Shown here: positions 45,560-57,749 of the stretch, piece by piece
Layout of the letters: every line of letters begins with the position of its first letter
Position numbering within the stretch: position 1 is the first letter of the stretch
Origin: Tenrec ecaudatus
Taxonomy: Eukaryota; Chordata; Mammalia; Afrosoricida; Tenrecidae
Reading direction: 5' to 3'
NCBI RefSeq assembly: GCF_050624435.1
Contig: NC_134540.1
Span: 101,151,739 to 101,215,738, forward strand
Length of the DNA: 64,000 nucleotides
Position numbers and translations under genes: made by a program
The notes under the pieces: generated by a model
What the model saw: only the letters and a program-made list of their open reading frames with translations
Databases searched by the model: none
What the model was told of the DNA's origin: nothing

Positions 45560-46255
45560 GTTAAGACTGAACATACCTAAATGAGGCGGAGTTTCTAGAA
45601 GCTTAAAAAGTATCAGCCACAACTTTTGTTTTCCGGATGAGGCCTCTAATTGGTCCTGAAAGAATTGCAGTAAGGCAGCAGCTCGCTACTGTACGCACTG
45701 GCAGCAAGTCCACACGGAATGGATGAAGGATCCTGACAGCTGCAGCTGCAGAACTCTGGTTATAGAGCAGGCTAGCTTTGGAACACCCATAGAGAAGGAA
45801 CTGATGAGCAGTAAGGATCATTCCATGGAAGTGTTTCATCAGAACAGGGAAAGAGATAGTAGATGAATATAGACCAATCCTTCAGTGAAGGGGGACTGTC
45901 TGGAGGAGATAACCCATTTTTCAACTCTGATGCCAAGAGTTTTTCTAAAACTGGCTGTGATGTGCTAGCAGATGAAGGCCGTGTATTTTTCAGGTCACTT
46001 GCCTGGGTGTCAAAACAGTTTTTAGAATGGGACAACCACGCCGGAGTGGCTGAGACTGTGCGCAACATTGCACTGGACCCAGGGATCAAATTAGGAGAAT
46101 TCCTTCTCTGGACTGAACAGGGAGTCTGGGGCTGTATGCTAATCTGTGCGCATGCACATGAGCATGTACATGTGCATCTCAGGGTCTGTACACGTCAGTC
46201 TCTCTTGTCACTACAGATCTCCCTAAGACAAAGTTTTTGTATGTTATGAAATCAA
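45560..46255. other. Unassigned region open on both strands
   Basis: Higher GC than its surroundings, with overlapping open frames: plus 45863-46249 (128 codons) and minus 45603-45839 and 45772-46089. This could be a decayed retrocopy of a coding mRNA, but I could not match any frame to a protein family. No splice sites or poly(A) tail were identified. Confidence 0.25.
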
Positions 46256-46259
46256 GCAA

Positions 46260-47705
46260 CATGGAAAAATTAAACTTAGGTGTGTGAATACAGCTCCTAA
46301 GAAACGCTTTATGTACGACTGTTTCTGTAAGGTTGAATAAAGGTCATTATTAATAGGAGGGGTCGTTTTTAAGAACAGGAGTAGGAGTCTAAAGCCTACT
46401 TTGAGTTCTCCTGTCCATAATTTGCTTATTTTAAGGCATTTACTTAGCATGTTTCTTGATTTGCTCATCTACAAAACAGGAATAGCACACTACATATTTG
46501 TGGAATTAATATTTTAGGTATAAAAAACACTCAAGGAAGTTCAAAATCCTAGACAATGAAAAGTATTTTTCATAGGCAGTCAATTCAGGACACAGAGTAC
46601 TCCCTTGGAGAGGGAGAAACTATCATTTGCCAAATAAAAGTCATCTGTCTTTCTCAAGGAGTTATTTAAACGATTATGCAATCCTCTGTGTGGAATTTCT
46701 TTGGGGACAATCCTTCAATCGATTCTCTTAAGCAAAATCCTGACAATGATTCTTTCTGCTGTATTGAACTTTTTAAAAAGTATAGAGACTTCTGACTCCG
46801 GGCAGACTTTTCTTTTCTTGAGAAATAGAAAAGCAGGTTTTTAAAGACACACACACACACACACACACATCTGTGATGAAGACGTTAGTGAGTGGCCAAG
46901 GCAGCCAGAGTGCTGTGCGTTTGCAGATTAGTGTCAGGGAAAGGGTGAGATGCCAAAAAAAAAGGATAAACTCTAGGAAGCCAGCAGAACTTTAGACAAT
47001 TGTTTAGAAGAGAGGAGAGAAAAGACTAGTGTATGGAATGACCAAAGCGTCCAGGAATTGAGGGCTCAAGACTACACAAAAGAAGTAACACAGACATTAG
47101 CCTGGTGTTCAGCACCAACTTCTCTCAAGGCATCTCCTGATTAAACTGCCAAGGGCAAGAGGCGCAATTGCCAAGCACTGAGCAACTAAAATCACAGAAA
47201 TCTCACAGCAGAGTGAAAGACACAGGTTTCCAGATGGTACCCATGGAAATTACTTTCTAGAACTAGGGGTTGGGGGTGGCAAAGAGATGATCGAGTTTTA
47301 TAATCTTGAATCCTCTTGAATCACCCCCATTAGATTGAGGTGACTGGCCACCTGCCAGAATACCTTTTGGAATGCTGTCTAGAGGGAGATCTAGTATAGC
47401 TATAAATTTTCAAACAAAATGTCCAACATTCAATCAAAATCTGCCAAACATACTAAGAAACGGATGATAAAAATAAACACACAGATGACCCACCATTGGA
47501 ATTATTTGGCAAGATGTTTACAAGAACTATGTTTAATAGGTTTAAAAATATATAATATGGGGGAAAAAACTATACCAGAGAAATGAAAGCTATTAAAAGA
47601 AGACCACTCTCCATAAAAAGAAAAATACATATAATAAATGAGACCAGAAACTAAATTGATGGGTTTTATAGAAATAAATCTTTAAAATATATTAATGTGC
47701 TGGAA
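46260..47705. other. Intergenic, little recognised
   Basis: AT-rich sequence with one CA microsatellite (46848-46869). No gene or repeat family recognised. Confidence 0.45.
46848..46869. repeat. (CA)n microsatellite
   Basis: Eleven CA units. Confidence 0.9.
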
Positions 47706-47709
47706 GATA

Positions 47710-47840
47710 AAAAATTTTTAAAACAATTTATTAGGTGCTCATACAACTCTTATCACAGTCTATACATATACATACATCAATTGTATAAAGCACATCTGTA
47801 CATTCTTTGCCCTAATCATTTTCTCTTTTTTTCTCCTCTT
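47710..47840 (-). mobile_element. L1 3' end, antisense, very short
   Basis: Tail complement tttttaaaacaatttattag, then the first 100 bases of the L1 3' end, stopping at ccctaatcattttctc. A second L1 3' end starts immediately afterwards. Confidence 0.85.
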
Positions 47841-47847
47841 TTCTTTT

Positions 47848-49380
47848 TTTACATTTTATTAGGGACTCATACAACTCTTATCACAGTCCATACATATACA
47901 TACATCAATTGTATAAAGCACATCCATACATTCCCTGCCCCAATCATTCTCAAAGCATTTGCTCTCCACTTAAGCTCTTTGCATCAGGTCCTCTTTTTTT
48001 ATTCCCCTCCCTCGCCGCTCCCCCCTCCCTCATGTGCCCTTGGTAATTTATACATCGTTATTTTGTCATATCTTGCCCTATCCGGAGTCTCCCTTCCCCC
48101 CCTTCTCTGCCGTCCCTCTCCCAGGAAGGAGGTCACATGTGGATCCTTGTAATCAGTTCCCCCTTTCCAACCCACTCTCCCAGCATCGCCCCTCACACCC
48201 TTGGTCCTGAAGGTATCATCCACCCTGGATTCCCTGTGCCTCCAGCCCTCATATGTACCAGTGTACAACATCTGCCCTATCCAGCCCTGCAAGGTAGAAT
48301 TCGGGTCATGGTAGATGGGGGGAGGAAGCATCCAGGCTCTGGGGGAAAGCTGTGTTCTTCATCGGCACTACCTCGCACCCTAATTAACCCATCTCCTCTC
48401 CTAAACCCCTCTATGAGGGGATCTCCATTGGCCGACACTTGGGCCTTGGGTCTCCACTCTGCACTTCCCCCTTCATTCAATATGGTATATATATATATAT
48501 ATACACACACACATACACACATATCTTTTTTTTTTTTTGCATGATGCCTTATACCTGGTCCCTTTGGCACCTCGTGATTGCACTGGCCGGTGTGCTTCGT
48601 CCATGTGGGCTTTTTTGCTTCTGAGCTAGATGGCCGTTTGTTCACCTTCAAGCCTTTAAGACCCCAGTCACTATCTCTTTTGATAGCCGGGCACCATCAG
48701 CTTTCTTCACCACATTTGCTTATGCACCCATTTGTCTTCAGCAATCCTATCATGGAGGTGTGCAGTCAATGATATGATTTTTTGTTCTTTGATGCCTGAT
48801 AACTGATCCCTTTGGGACCACTCGATCACACAGGCTGGTGTGTTCTTCCATGTGGACTTTGTTGCTTCTGAGCTAGATGGCCGCTTGTTTATCTTAAAGC
48901 CTTTAAGACCCCAGTCACTATCTCTTTTGATAGCCGGGCACCATCAGCTTTCTTCACCACATTTACTTGTTCACCCACTTTGGCTCCAGCAGTTGTGTCG
49001 GGAGAGTGAGCATCATAGAGTTCCAATTTAATAAAAGAAACTATTCATGCATTGAGGGAGTGTTTGAGTAGAGGCCCAAGGTCCTTCCGCCACCTTAATA
49101 CTTAACCTATAAATATAGACACATAGATCTATTTCCCCATCCTCCTATGTATATTTGCATGTACATGTCTTTGTCTAGACCCCCATAAATGCCCTTTGAC
49201 TCCTAGCTCTTTCCTCCATCTCCCTTGACTTTCCTCCTGCCCTACTACCATGCTTCGTCACCACCTGGGCTACAGCTATACCTCTTTTCTACGCAACCTT
49301 ACCCTTGATCATTCCCCACCAGGCCTGCCACTCCCCCCTCTCTACCATTTTGGGTCCCATGTTGTTCCATTGTCCCTGTG
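47848..49380 (-). mobile_element. L1 3' UTR, antisense, long, with internal duplication
   Basis: Begins with the tail complement tttttttacattttattagg and covers the whole 3' UTR. A block of about 215 bases occurs twice in tandem (48537-48755 and 48775-48990; both contain ctgagctagatggccg and tgatagccgggcaccatcag). It contains a TA/CA microsatellite and a poly(T) run near 48485-48540. Confidence 0.9.
48484..48520. repeat. (TA)n(CA)n microsatellite
   Basis: Alternating TA units passing into CA units inside the L1 3' UTR. Confidence 0.9.
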
Positions 49381-49609
49381 TATAGAAAAAATATTCAATG
49401 ACCATCAGCCTAAATAAGTCACAAGTGTATCTGGTCTAGCTGGTTTTTAAAAAGGTAAATTTGTTTTCATGCTATTTATTTTAATCAGGTAGTCTGGATT
49501 ATAGGAAAAATAGCGCTATAGATTTTGATTTAGAAGACTGACTCAGTTTATAGCTTTTTCTGACTAGAGAAATGAAATTGGTTCAGCCAATTAATGACTC
49601 TTAAACATC

Positions 49610-50765
49610 TCTCTTCTTTTTTCTAAGAGTTTTATTGCGATAGTTTATTGTGCCAGCCGGGCAATAAACACAAGTGGAATTAATTGAAGGGTAGCAAGAT
49701 AAATGGCTCGGTGAGCCTCGCCTTTCTTGTCTCTCGCTCTTTAATCATTAGACCAGTGTGCAGCTGCCTAGCTTGTTCTGTGCCTCAATTTAAAGAGTAC
49801 ACTACCTGTGAGATGCCCAGCCTGTGGACTGTATCACTGTAAGTTGAGGTCCCTTTAAGCCCACACGATTGGAATGTACATCTCTGGAGCTGGGGACTGA
49901 CAATTGGTGACAGTTGGTGACCTACCTTGCTGTTTGCTGCCTGTGTATATATATAGCCCAGCTCTCTACAGAGGAGGAACTGGAAGCTCTCAAGACTTAA
50001 AGGAGTGCTAGTTTCTCACAACTCTCTCAGGGGAGTGAGTTGCACTGAGCCATTTGTACTGCTTTATAATTTAACTGTTCATTTCTTGTATTATATATCT
50101 ATCTGTATATAATTTAACAGTTCATTTCTTGTGTTATATATATATATCTTTATAAATATATAGAAAATTACTAGCAATCTGGTTTTGTCTCTCTAGGGAA
50201 CCCTGTCTAACACAACATGTAATTCACATATCATACCAGTCAATGGTGTAAACTTATTAAAAACAGAGTGCAACCATCAGCACAATCAATTTTAGAACAT
50301 TTTCTTCATTCTTGTACTCATTATTTACTCCCCATTTGCCCTAAAGTCCCCTGCTATAACCCTAAGAAACTCTTAGTTCAGTTACTGTATCTACACATCT
50401 ACCTACCCTGGATTCCATATAACGAAAATCATAAAAATGAAGCAAAATAATCAAACAACCAGAGAAAACCCTCAATTGAAAAAATAAGTAGATAATCATT
50501 AAAACTAGAACAAATTACAAATGGGTCAAAAGGGAAAACAAATCTAACATTTAAAATTTTAACCGAACTACATCTGCATGGATCCACTTTGCAATGCACT
50601 TTATTAAATAGCAACTTAGTCATGCCCCTAGTCAAGGGTCAGAGGATATTTGCAGGAGGCTTAGTTCCAGCGAGGACACTGAAAATGGATGTTGGCCTTT
50701 CACTGTCATCTATAGCCTTCTGAAAGACTGTTGATCAGAATTTAAGCTCTGAAACAGTTCCCTCC
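49610..50765 (-). mobile_element. Ancient L1M 3' UTR split by an LTR
   Basis: The L1M 3' end starts at 49618-49648 (gttttattgcgatag) and continues after 50214 with tgtaattcacatatcatacc and aatcaattttagaacatttt down to about 50765. The order is that of the copy at 19270. Bases 49649-50214 are the inserted LTR. Confidence 0.65.
49649..50214 (+). mobile_element. LTR (MaLR/ERVL-like), 566 bp
   Basis: Starts TGTGCCAGCC and ends ctgtctaacaca, with a TATA-like gtgtatatatatagccc near 49950 and the same terminal wording as the LTRs at 233-841 and 28704. A 43-bp segment is duplicated in tandem near 50065-50150. The interrupted L1M resumes on both sides, but no matching short target duplication could be read. 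Confidence 0.7.
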
Positions 50766-50774
50766 TCCAATCTT

Positions 50775-50970
50775 GGATTTGAATCGCACAAGCTGGTTTG
50801 CTTCTTGCATGTGGACTTAGCGGACTCTTTACTTAGATGGCTGCTTGTTTTAAGAAAAGCTTTTAAGATTCCAGAAACTATTCTTCTGATAGTCAGGCAC
50901 AATCTGATTTCACCACAGTTCGCTATAGCATCCATATCCTCAGTGATCTCTTCACGAGGGCGAGTATTGA
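50775..50970 (-). mobile_element. Diverged L1 3' UTR fragment
   Basis: acaagctggtttgcttcttg, cttagatggctgcttgtttt and gatagtcaggcacaatctga follow the young L1 3' UTR order with many differences, so it is an older subfamily. Confidence 0.65.
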
Positions 50971-50974
50971 GGAG

Positions 50975-51885
50975 GGTTATGTCTTATAATGAAAGTCATA
51001 TCTTAGAAAGAAATCTAATGAATTCTAAGATTAGGGCTATAATTAAATGTGAGGTCAAAATCTATCTTTCTATCTACATGTATACATGATTTATATCAGT
51101 CCTTGCTCTACTTTAGAGATATCATTATCATTTTTGGGGGGAAAATCATAAACCATTCCCATAGGGCATATTCTGTTGATGGTATCATTAATTCTGTCAA
51201 TGATATATAATTTGAAATGTTATTGAGAAATTTAAAGTATATGTGCATAGGTCAGCTTTTTAGATGAAATTAACATCAATTAATAACTTGTACAGATTGA
51301 AAACATTTAAGTGGCTGGACACCATTTATGCAAACAATGAGGGTTTGAAATAAGGCAAAACTTTCAATAATGCGCATTCACAAAGGCAGAACTATGTCCG
51401 TTGGACTAAGGCAAACCATGCTTCTTCTTTAGTAAAAGGATTATACCTTAGTCACAAGGGTGAGGAAAAAACATAATATGAAACTTCTCTACAAATACTG
51501 CCCTTACTGAATAATGCTACTTTACATGGATGTCCACTTTCCCCCTCATCCTAATCCCATAGACAAGAGCTGGAATTTCAAGCATTTCTACATGTGGTCT
51601 TATGCTTCATTCAGGCCAGTGGATACAAACACACGTGATTTTTCCAGTCACCTTGAATATAGGACCAAGCAATTACTCTGGACTTTGGTCCTTTCACCTT
51701 TTAGGAGGTTTAAATGTAGATGTAGCCGTGACCCAGATTAGACCATTCAAGCAAGAGAGCGCACCCAGGGGATGGCGGGATTTGGGAGCTCATAATGACC
51801 TCGGAGAGCACAATTGCTGTACCAGTTCAGAATGGCCAAACTGTTGAGTAGGAGAGAAACAATGTTTTTATTTGGGCCATTGTAT
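50975..51885. other. Intergenic, no recognised feature
   Basis: AT-rich sequence without recognised genes. Small open frames near 51514-51847 carry no motifs. Confidence 0.4.
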
Positions 51886-52132
51886 GGGCGTAGGTCAAAA
51901 AGTACTTCTACAAAATCACAGCCACCTTTACTAAATAAAAATATCAAAACGTGATACCGCTATTTCTAAACATATACTCCACTCAGGTCAATATTCATCT
52001 AACAATGGTGTTTCCAACTTCTCACCCTTGCCTGAAGCATTTGCTGCCCTTCCGTTTCTACCACAGGTGAACAGTGATGTTGGCATTCCTGAGAGATGCA
52101 AACTGTGTGCCCTTTCAATGTTTTCTGGGACA

Positions 52133-52390
52133 TCAAAAAGAAGTCTGAGGCAAGATCACAGTGACAGGATGAATGAAGGTTGCCCAATGAAAGTCTCCAA
52201 AGGCAATCCTCGCTACCCTTGAAGAATGACCGAATGCATTGTTGTGAAAGAACAAAACCCCTGACCTTTTTCTTAAAACATCTTCATAATAATCTCCCAT
52301 GATTACCTTGTGTCCATTGAGAAAATTTCTCATGATCACCCCTTCAGAGTCTGAAGAAACAGTCCCCATAACCTTCTGAGCTGACCTCAT
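52133..52390 (-). pseudogene. Mariner transposase remnant (catalytic region)
   Basis: The best preserved stretch of the fossil, 85 codons without a stop. SSDSEGVIMRNFLNGHKV and VIMGDYYEDVLRKRSGVLFF align with mariner transposases around the second catalytic aspartate, where FFHNNAFGHSSRV stands for the usual FHHDNAPAHSSRV. The catalytic residue is substituted and the frame ends before the third aspartate block. Confidence 0.7.
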
Positions 52391-52788
52391 GACTTAGCAC
52401 TGACCCAGCAAATGCTCATAGAAGCTGCTATTTTGATTGGATCATATTGGTAAATTCAAGACATAGCCAGCTATGACTCATTCACAAAACTGTCTTATTA
52501 GCTTCAATTTTGCTGAAAAGAATGGATCGGTTTATTGAGCTGGCTGATCTTCACACACTTTTGGCACTCATCATGCGCAGTGGTTGCTAAGGCCAAGATG
52601 CTTACATAAGATTGAAAATTCTAAGCTTGGTGAGGTCCCAACTGCAGCAATTATCACACTAATGAGAAATCTATGGTCTCTACCAGTTTCTGGACTTCAG
52701 TTTCTTCATTCGGTGTTGAGGTTGATAGTCTTTCATCCCTTGACATATTTTTGAGATCTTCCCAATCTTTCTTAAAATGTTTAATCCA

Positions 52789-54890
52789 CCAACAAAACAA
52801 AAAATTCCCTGGACCAGATGGCTTCACCAGATTCTACCAAGCATTCAGGGAAGAACTAACACCAATCCTACACAAACTCTTCCAGAACATAGAAAATGAT
52901 GGCAAACTCCCGAACTCTTTCTATGAAGCTAGTATAACTTTGATGCCAAAACCGGAAAAGGATCCCACAAGAATCGAGAACTACAGACCAATATCCCTAA
53001 TGGACATCGATGCAAAAATCCTTAACAAAATACTGGCCAAAAGAATACAAAAGTATATAAAACAAATAATTCACCATGACCAAGTGGGATTCATATGAGG
53101 GATGCAGGGATGGTTCAACACACAAAAGACCTTTAGTATCGTTTGCCACATTAACATGAAAAACTATAAGAACCACATGATAACATCAATAGATGCAGAA
53201 AAAGCATTTGAGAACATCCAACACCAATTCCTGTGTAAGACACTTAAGAAGATAGAAATGGAAGGAAAATTCCTCAAGACAATACAAGCTATCTATGAAA
53301 AACCAACAGCCAATGAGGTAGTCAATGGAGAAGACTAACACAACAATCCCACTGAAAAAGGGGACCAGACAAGGATGCCCTTTGTCCCTATCGCACCGGA
53401 GGTTTTAGCTAACAGCATAAGGCAAAGAAAAGACATCATAGGTATTTGTCTGGGGAAGGAAGAGGTGAAACTATTGTTATTTACAGATTATATGATTTTA
53501 TATATGGAAAAATCCCGAAAGTTCCACAAGGGGAGTACTGGAAGCAATAGAGGAGTTTGGCAGAGTGGCAGGATACAAGATCAACAAACAGAAGTCCATC
53601 GGACTGTTATACACATCAGGTAAGACTACAGAAGAGGAGATCAAAAGGTGGTACCCTTCACAATAGCCAAATACAAATAGAAATATCTAGGGATATACCT
53701 GACTAAAAGAACAAAAGATCTATATGAGGACAACTACAGAACACTATTAGAAGAAACCAAGAGCGACCTCAACAAATGGGAGAATATCCCATGCTCGTGC
53801 ATTGGAAAACTCAATATAGTAAAGATGTCAGTTCTGCCCAAGGCACTATATAAGTTTAAGGCAATCCTGATATAATTACCCTCATCTTTCTTCAAAGAAA
53901 TGGAAAAACTGATTACTAATTTCATATGGAGAGGGAAGAAGCCCAGAATTAGCAGAGACTCCTCAAGAAGAAGGACACCGTGGGAGGGCTTACTTTACCT
54001 GACTTTAGCACATATTATACAGCCACAGTTGTCAAAACCACATGGTATTGGTATAATGTCAGATACTCAGACCAATGGAAAAGAACTGAAAACCCAGAAA
54101 TAGGATCATCAGCATACAGACAATCTTTGATAAGGGGCCAAAAAACAGCCAATGTGAAGCAGGTGCCCTCTTCAACAAATGGTGCTGGAAAAAATTGATA
54201 TCTACCAGCAGAAAAATGAAGCAAGACCCTTATCTCACTCCCTGCACAAGAATAAACTCAAGGTGGATCACAGACCTTGAAGTTAAACCCCAAACTATTA
54301 GGGCCATACATGAGGGAATTGGGACCAACTTGAGAACTTTGGCACAGGGAATACACAGGCTATCAGAAATAGGGGAAGACATAAGCACAGGGGAGGCACA
54401 AATTGACAAGTGGGATATACTGAAGATAAAACACCTGTGCACATGAAAAGAATTCACCAAGAGAATAATGAGAGTCCACGGACTGGGAAAACATCTTTAG
54501 CAATGACACATCAGACAAAGGCCTTATTACTAAATCTGCAATACTCTGCTAGCATCCACAAAAACAAATTGCCCACTGAGGAGGTGAGCAAAGGACCTGA
54601 ATAAAAGTTACACAGAGGCAGAAATCCGAATTGTCAATAAACATATGAGAAAATGTTCCTGATCTTTAGCCATAAAAGAAATCCAAATTTAAACAACTGT
54701 GAGACACCACCTAACACCCTCAAAGATAGCCCAATTCAAAAAATCAGAAAGCAACATGTGTTGGAAGGGCTGTGGGGAGATAGGAACTCTTGTCCACTGC
54801 TGGTGGACCTGTAGGTATATACAGCCTTTATGGAAATTGATTTGGTGATATGTAAAACAGATGGAGATTTACCTACCATATATTCAGGGG
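52789..54890 (+). pseudogene. L1 ORF2 remnant (reverse transcriptase to near C-terminus)
   Basis: Starts [20 protein letters not shown], followed by [20 protein letters not shown] and HHDQVGFI of the reverse-transcriptase fingers and palm. A stop follows, then DAEKAFENIQHQFLCKTLKK and [14 protein letters not shown], where the catalytic F-A-D-D box reads FTDY. The thumb and C-terminal regions follow in shifting frames. Several stops and frameshifts; not functional. Confidence 0.85.
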
Positions 54891-55319
54891 ACAGCACTGA
54901 AGTTGCAGCTTAGGGAGAGAGATGTATCTGATCAAAGCACATGGGAGCAAATGAAGGGGGATGAAGACAGTGGAGCACATCCTGGCCCACCAAACTGGAG
55001 GATGATATTTCTGTCAGAGCAGCCAATCCACAGGGAAGACCATATGGCCGACCCCACTGTGAGACACGATATCTCTCACTGACCCATAACCCTACAGGGG
55101 ACAACACTGGAGACACAGTGCGGGAATTCTGCCCGATCTGATCCCACCACATGGACAGAAAAGATCGAGGAAGTGCAACAGAACAGCAAGGGGAACAGAG
55201 CAACGAAGTCCCCAGGGAATACCAAAAATAGACTTTGGGGCCAGGGCTTGACACCCCATCAGATTCAACCAGAATACACTCCTAAAGGCCAACAAACAGT
55301 CCTTGAACTAACTACAAGC

Positions 55320-55321
<2 letters not shown>

Positions 55322-55360
<39 letters not shown>
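55322..55360. repeat. (GT)n microsatellite
   Basis: About 19 GT units in the L1 3' UTR. A shorter GT run follows the L1 tail at 33742. Confidence 0.95.
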
Positions 55361-55363
<3 letters not shown>

Positions 55364-57149
55364 ATCTATATTGTTATTGGATTTGTTGTTGTTTTATTTT
55401 CTTTAGCTGATTGATTTTTCTCTGTCTTGTTTATGTGCATGTAATTATCTCCGCAAGTCTGTCTAAATAAGATAGGCTGGTTGAACAATCTGGAGGAGAA
55501 AACAACGGGACCAACAGTTCTGGGAGGACATTGGAGAGGGGGAGGTGGGGCATAAGGAAGTGGTGTTAACAAACCCAGGGATGAGGGAACAACAAGTGAT
55601 CCAAATCGGTGGTGAGGAGGGTGTAGGAGGCCTGGTAGGGTATGACCAAGGGTAATGTAACCAAGAGGAATTACTAAAACCCTAATGAAGGGTCAGCATG
55701 ATAGTGGGACAAAAGTAAAGTAAAAGGAAATAGAGAAAAGAGTTGGAGGCAAAGGGCATTTATAGAGGTCTAAATAAAGGCATGTACATATGTAAATATA
55801 TTTATATCTGAGGATGGGGAAATAGATATATGTGCACATATTTATAGTTTTAGTATTAAGGTAGCAGAAGGACATTGGGCCTCCACTCAAGTACTCCCTT
55901 AATGCAAGAATACTTTGTTCTATTAAATTGGCATTCCATGATGCTCAACTTACCAACACAATCACTGAAGACAATGCAGGTGCATAAGCAAATGTGGTGA
56001 AGAAAGCTGATGGAGCCTGGCTATCAAAAGATATAGTCTAGGGCCTTAAAGAGTTGAAGGTAAACAAGCGGCCATGTAGCTCAGAAGCAACAAAGCCCAC
56101 ATGGAAGAAGCATACCAGCCTGTGTGTTCACACGGTGTTGAAGGGATCAGGTATGAGTCATCAAAGAACAAAAAATCAAATCATTGTGAATGAGGGGGAA
56201 TGCGGAGTGGGGACCCAAATCCCATCTGTAGGCAACTAGACATCCTCTTACAGAAGGGTCACAGAGGGGAGAAGAGCCAGTCAGGATGCAATGTAGTAAC
56301 AATGAAACATACAACTTTCCTCTAGTTCCTAAATGCTTCCTCCTCCCACTATCATGATCCCAATTCTACCTTACAAATCTGGCTAGACCAGAGGATGTAC
56401 ACTGGTACAGATAGCAACTGGAAACACAGGGAATCCAGGACAGATGAACCCCTGAGGACCAGTGGTGAGAGCAGAGATACCTACCGGGAGGGTGGAGGGA
56501 GGATGGGTTGGAAAGGGGGAACCAATTACAGGGATCTACATATAACCTCTTCCCTGGGGGACGGACAACAGAAAAGTGGGTGAAGGGAGAAGTTGGACAG
56601 TGTAAGACATGACAAAATAATAATAATTTATAAATTATCAAGGGTTCATGAGGGAGGGAGGGGGCAGTGGGGAGGGAGGGGAAAAATGAGGAGCTGATGC
56701 CAGGGGCTTAAGTGGAGAGCAAATGTTTTGAGGATGATGAGGGCAATGAATGGTCAAATGTGCTTGACACAATTGATGCATGTATTGATTGTGATGAGTT
56801 GTGTGAGCCCCCAATAAAATAATTGTTAAAAAAGGGAAAAAATGTTTAATCCATCTAAAATTGTTTATGTGGAGCAGCATTCTTGTCAACTTGTTGCAAG
56901 ACTTCAATTATTTGGGGAGATGTCTATTCGTTTTTAAATTTTGTATCAGCCCTGATCTCAAAATTCTTTTTCCTACGGCACTAAGTATTGTGTTGCTGTT
57001 TTGAAGGCACCCTCGTGAGAATAACACTAGTGTGTCACTGAGAGAACTTGGCTGCAGCCATCCAAGGATTGCAGAGACATGTTCAAACTGACTCTCTGGA
57101 ATAAACCCATCCATGTGTGAACTGGAGCCCCAACAGCAGTACTTTATGA

Positions 57150-57595
57150 TTTCCCCTGTTATGTAGACACTGTGTTAAAAGTAGTTTAGCCCTTAACCCA
57201 ACTGATGCAATATTAAAATAAATCCTATGAAAATTATATGTTAAAGGCAATATTATTTGCATATATTTTATATAGTTTTGCTATAGACATATTTAAACTG
57301 TTACACTGTCTACAAATACATAAGGAAATGTCCAAGTCAAAGTAGCTTTGGAAATAATTTGGAAATGCTAATGTCCTGGCCCCTAAAAAAATAAGCATTC
57401 AACTTTTCAAAAACCACCTGAGAAAAGCAGCAGTAAGGTAAAATTGTGGGGTTAGTTGCATGGAAGCCATTGTTGTGTTGACGCTAGACAAACTTGCTAA
57501 AGAAAACTGGTAGAGGCCACACACATAGTTCAAAGCAGGAAGGAATTAAATCATGAGCAGAAACCCCAGCAGTTACAGTGGTTGTATATAAGAAA
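57150..57595. other. Intergenic, no recognised feature
   Basis: AT-rich unique-looking sequence. Confidence 0.45.
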
Positions 57596-57599
57596 TTTA

Positions 57600-57745
57600 A
57601 CCAAAGGCTCGAGTAGAAAGAAAATGTTTTGAGAATGGTGATGGCAACAGATATAGAAATGTGCTTGACACAATGAATGTATGTATGGATTGTGATAAAT
57701 GTTGTACGAGCCGCCAATAAAATTGTTTAAAGAAAAAATAAATAT
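57600..57745 (+). mobile_element. L1 3' end, short
   Basis: Sense tail: ggctcgagtagaaagaaaat, gtatgtatggattgtgataa, gagccgccaataaaattgtt, then an A-rich run. Confidence 0.88.
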
Positions 57746-57749
57746 AGCT

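Larger units (their letters stand above)
52789..56838 (+). mobile_element. L1, 4.05 kb, 5'-truncated, exact target-site duplication
   Basis: Sense L1 beginning in the ORF2 reverse-transcriptase domain and ending with ccccaataaaataattgtt plus an A-rich tail. Flanked by exact 15-bp duplications AAAATGTTTAATCCA at 52774-52788 and 56839-56853. It includes ORF2 remains (to about 54890), a deletion of the last part of ORF2, and a full 3' UTR with a GT microsatellite. It inserted into the mariner fossil. Confidence 0.95.
51890..57140 (-). mobile_element. Mariner-family transposon fossil, split by an L1
   Basis: On the minus strand the two flanks of the L1 at 52789-56838 join into one mariner-like transposase relic. 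From about 57140 to 56854 lies the N-terminal region; from 52788 down come a segment like the mariner linker ([18 protein letters not shown]), then AQKVMGTVSSDSEGVIMRNF, then DYYEDVLRKRSGVLFFHNNA and GHSSRVARIAF. The last corresponds to the catalytic HDNAPAH region, with the aspartate changed to asparagine. Multiple stops and frameshifts; dead. The mariner itself accounts for about 1.2 kb. Confidence 0.75.

Noticed and set aside
47697..48651. Several 110-150-codon frames with proline-rich segments on both strands
   Set aside because: All lie in the L1 3' UTR and recur at every L1 copy in the window, so they are not genes.
48537..48990. Spaced repeats suggestive of a CRISPR-like array
   Set aside because: Only two long blocks, both L1 3' UTR; this is mammalian DNA.
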